Assembly (NCBI RefSeq): GCF_038446955.1 | Contig: NZ_CP151803.1 | Coordinates: forward strand, 4,092,001-4,156,000 | Length of the DNA stretch: 64,000 nt | Direction: 5' to 3' | Source: Pedobacter sp. FW305-3-2-15-E-R2A2 | GTDB lineage: Bacteria > Bacteroidota > Bacteroidia > Sphingobacteriales > Sphingobacteriaceae | Part shown: one piece after another, positions 61,814 to 64,000 of the stretch | Position numbering within the stretch: the first letter of the stretch is position 1 | Layout of the letters: each line of letters opens with the position of its first letter | Notes under the pieces: model-generated | Seen by the model: the letters and a program-made list of their open reading frames with translations, nothing else | Database searches by the model: none | Told to the model about the DNA's origin: nothing | Translations under genes and position numbers: made by a program

Positions 61814-61906
61814 GTGGAGCTCTACGAAGAAAAAGTAGCGCTCCTGGAACGACTCGTAAAAGCGAACAGGAAAAAGTTGAGATATTAAAAGGCTGGTTAG
61901 AGTAAT
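61814..61906 (+). pseudogene. Frameshifted remnant of an XRE-regulator tail
   Basis: After the previous stop the sequence reads VELYEEKVALLERL in one frame, then RKSEQEKVEILKGWLE and a stop in another. This is the coiled-coil C-terminus of a Bacteroidota XRE regulator, broken by a frameshift. No HTH part remains upstream. Confidence 0.5.
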
Positions 61907-61920
61907 AAGAAATGTGCTCC

Positions 61921-62856
61921 TTACATTTTGCTAATTCCCAATGCTTTTAGCGTTTCTGGTCCCGCTATGCCATCTACCTTTAAGTTCTGGCTTTGTTGAA
62001 AATTTTTCAGGCTTTTAAATGTTTCCGCCCCAAATACCCCATCAACAGTGACAGGAAAAGCAACGTTCTTCTTATTGAGCGCGTTTTGCAATGCAATCAC
62101 CACCGAACCTACGTCTCCTTTTTTGATAAATGAGCCCGTAGTTATTTTGCTGCTATTCACCTTATGACTGGCAAGTTCTTCATCCAGCAGACTCATTAAA
62201 GAGCTGGTTACTTCTCCATCGCTCTCCAATCCTTTATCCTGTTGAAACTGCTTAACTACCTTATCCGTCTCCTTTCCGAAGTCGCCATCCACCACTAAGA
62301 CATAACCCAGGTCATATAATTTTTTCTGTAAAGCCGTAACTGAAGCACCAATATCACCCTTTTTCAATACCCCATTAACGGGGGTCAGTACAGTATCTAT
62401 TACCCCTGGGTTGACAAAAGCTTTTACAGTAGATTTTTTACGTTCTCTACGCATCACCTGTCCCCCATCACTATTGTTGCCCACCGCCGTATTTCCTTCC
62501 CAGGCAAAGAAGGAGACACCTTCATTGATCCAGGCTATGAATATACCTGTATGATCGCATGTTCCATCTCCATTCCAGTCATAAAGCACAATATCTCCAG
62601 GCTGTGGACTTGAAGTCAGCATGTTCTTCTTTTTCCAGAAATTATAACCGGAAGCACAACTCTGATATCCTTTAAGCGTATCGATTTTTCCCAATGGATG
62701 ACCAGCTTCATTATAAACCCAGCTCACAAAAATTGCGCACCATTTTACTCCGTTAAGACCATACCAGGCGCCATATTTTGTTTTGTTAGAGCCTGCAGGA
62801 GACTCTTTAATACCATTCTGTGATTCAGCGGTTTCGAGGATTTTTTGACGAGACAT
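61921..62856 (-). CDS. CHAP-domain lysin with two peptidoglycan-binding repeats
   Basis: The 311-residue protein has an N-terminal CHAP-type amidase/endopeptidase domain. The catalytic Cys is in GVKWCAIFVSWVYNE and the His in CDHTGIFIAW. From about 165 there are two PG_binding_1 repeats, LKKGDIGASVTALQKKLYDLG and FIKKGDVGSVVIALQNALNKK, with DGVFGAETFKSLKNFQQSQ. No signal peptide is visible, so it may be released with cell lysis, carried by a contractile particle or exported otherwise. No phage genes are adjacent. Confidence 0.85.
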   Translation of the reverse strand: MSRQKILETAESQNGIKESPAGSNKTKYGAWYGLNGVKWCAIFVSWVYNEAGHPLGKIDTLKGYQSCASGYNFWKKKNMLTSSPQPGDIVLYDWNGDGTCDHTGIFIAWINEGVSFFAWEGNTAVGNNSDGGQVMRRERKKSTVKAFVNPGVIDTVLTPVNGVLKKGDIGASVTALQKKLYDLGYVLVVDGDFGKETDKVVKQFQQDKGLESDGEVTSSLMSLLDEELASHKVNSSKITTGSFIKKGDVGSVVIALQNALNKKNVAFPVTVDGVFGAETFKSLKNFQQSQNLKVDGIAGPETLKALGISKM

Positions 62857-62982
62857 ATTTAGAGCGTTTTATGGTTAAACCCTGTTAAAGAATACCTAAA
62901 GTTCAAAATTAGATCCTACCTAAACAATCCCCCAAAAGAGTGAAAAAACCTCGGGTACAAGACCCTGACTATAAAGGAGTAT

Positions 62983-63753
62983 TTATTTAATCAGCGCGGC
63001 ACTGTTTCGTTCTTCTCTATTGAATTCTGCTACATTTTCAGGACCGCCGTGATGTATTCCTATGACATAGTATTTTTCACCATCCTTCAGCCATAGTGGA
63101 GCACCACTATCACCACTACAGGTAAATAACTTGTAACCCACCATATCGCATTTGTCATGAAAAATTAAATCGCTTACTTTCGTCTTTTTATCCGACAGAA
63201 TATCTGTACCATTAATCCCGGTTTCGGCCAAATCTACCGGATAGCCCGTTAATATAACCTCCTGGTCTGGCTTGAGATTTAGTTTCTTGTAGTTTACGAT
63301 TTCGAGGTGACCGGTATACAATCCTTTCACTTTTGCCTTTCCAGTTTCACTGAGCACAATAAAAGAAATATCACTACTGATAAAATGGCAATTATCGGAT
63401 GCTACATTTTCTACCTTGAAGTCATCTGCCTTAAGTTGGGCTTCAAGCGTTTCCACTTTACCTGATTTAAAAATATTTTTATAAATGCTCATTTTTCGCA
63501 GCCACCATTTATCCGCAACATGCCTCGCGGTGATCAATGTGCTATCGTTAATAAAGGTCGCCGTACCCCATCCACGCATATATACATGGACAATTGCAGT
63601 ATAAGGATAGGTATTCAACAGTTCAGTTTGAACCATGCTGCGTGAATTCAGATAGACTTCCGGACCACACTTTTTGTGGATTTTCGTTTGTGCCATTAAT
63701 CTTCCACTACACAACATCAAACCGCAGACAATTAAAGCAATAGAGAGTTTCAT
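62983..63753 (-). CDS. Secreted trypsin-like serine protease
   Basis: The 256-residue protein has a signal peptide (LIVCGLMLCSGRLMAQ). The catalytic His is in LITARHVADKW, the Asp in ISSDISFIVLSETG, and the Ser in CSGDSGAPLWLKDG. The domain is a compact V8/trypsin-type fold without PDZ. A second protease gene ends 31 bp upstream of its start, so the pair is probably co-transcribed. Confidence 0.85.
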   Translation of the reverse strand: MKLSIALIVCGLMLCSGRLMAQTKIHKKCGPEVYLNSRSMVQTELLNTYPYTAIVHVYMRGWGTATFINDSTLITARHVADKWWLRKMSIYKNIFKSGKVETLEAQLKADDFKVENVASDNCHFISSDISFIVLSETGKAKVKGLYTGHLEIVNYKKLNLKPDQEVILTGYPVDLAETGINGTDILSDKKTKVSDLIFHDKCDMVGYKLFTCSGDSGAPLWLKDGEKYYVIGIHHGGPENVAEFNREERNSAALIK

Positions 63754-63783
63754 ATGAGTTTTATTTTAGGTGGATACATGCAA

Positions 63784-64000
63784 TTAGGGAAACCAATCAG
63801 CGACGGAAGAAATACGAACTGCCTTTTCTCCCTGACAATAGGGCATTTTACAGAGTGTAGAAATGTTACAGTTTCCTTGCCATTGGAAATCTACCTGCCC
63901 GCCGACAAGAACACCAATTACACGGTGGGTAACAACATCAAAAACCGGCGATCCGGAATTTCCCTGAAAAGCATCCAGTGAGGTATAAAATATATCCCGC
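63784..64000 (-). CDS. Serine protease, C-terminal part only (continues beyond window)
   Basis: The last 72 codons of a further protease-like gene run leftward off the window edge. The nucleophile region reads LDAFQGNSGSPVFDVVTHRV and is followed by IGVLVGGQ, as in trypsin/V8-type enzymes. It ends SSVADWFP then TAA. The rest lies outside the window. It is next to the previous protease gene in the same direction, so tandem duplication is likely. Confidence 0.75.
   Translation of the reverse strand, partial: RDIFYTSLDAFQGNSGSPVFDVVTHRVIGVLVGGQVDFQWQGNCNISTLCKMPYCQGEKAVRISSVADWFP

Noticed and set aside
61921..62856. Prophage lysis cassette suggested by the CHAP lysin
   Set aside because: There is no holin, structural gene or integrase near it, so a prophage is not supported.
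1..64000. CRISPR arrays
   Set aside because: No series of regularly spaced direct repeats was seen; the only repeats found are the paired leaders, the att-like repeats and IS ends.

Overview
The window looks like a chromosome segment of a Bacteroidota bacterium of the Sphingobacteriaceae, most like Pedobacter. This is inferred from gene content: a SusC/SusD-type outer-membrane uptake locus with its ECF sigma factor and FecR anti-sigma factor, LytTR/LytS-type two-component genes, a DUF4374-type lipoprotein, double-glycine small peptides and starts without clear Shine-Dalgarno sites. No 16S rRNA gene is present, so the genus is not proven.

Layout. 1-8.9 kb: a two-component system, an ABC exporter whose permease is fused to an M1-type peptidase, a secreted protein and a membrane adenylate/guanylate cyclase. 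8.9-16.3 kb: small secreted proteins, then a glycerol operon read leftwards (glpD-glpK-glpF plus an outer-membrane protein) behind a perfect 10-bp inverted repeat, then a lipoprotein. At 16.4 kb lies tRNA-Lys(TTT), where a long accessory region starts.

16.6-41 kb, accessory region. It opens with a tyrosine recombinase gene broken twice: by a one-base frameshift and by a complete 2.5-kb group II intron whose excision restores the codon phase. Next come small regulators, an uncharacterised gene behind a structured leader, a PIN-like protein with a membrane tail, an IS256-type element with an 8-bp target duplication, a SIR2-domain protein with a nuclease-like N-terminus, and an overlapping pair of DUF262 genes (GmrSD-like). 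The most striking part is an eight-gene leftward operon at 34.1-40.6 kb: a TIR-like protein, an Nmad-like protein, a TIR protein, a DUF3892-like/TIR-like fusion, a tandem-TIR protein, a SLOG-domain protein, a MazG-like pyrophosphohydrolase and a protein resembling the hypermodified-thymine/5-hmdU-associated helical family. I read it as a candidate nucleotide-centred anti-phage system. The accessory DNA ends against a beheaded small-peptide gene at 40.93 kb, whose intact relative is at 58.08 kb.

41-64 kb: a Crp/Fnr regulator with an MFS exporter and FAD monooxygenase; a two-domain PDZ serine protease; a complete ECF sigma-FecR-SusC-SusD-DUF4843-PKD-like-TlpA locus; the double-glycine peptide and a methyltransferase; an AraC regulator; a second copy of the structured leader and its gene at 60.9-61.8 kb; a CHAP/peptidoglycan-binding lysin; and two tandem secreted serine proteases, the last cut by the window edge.
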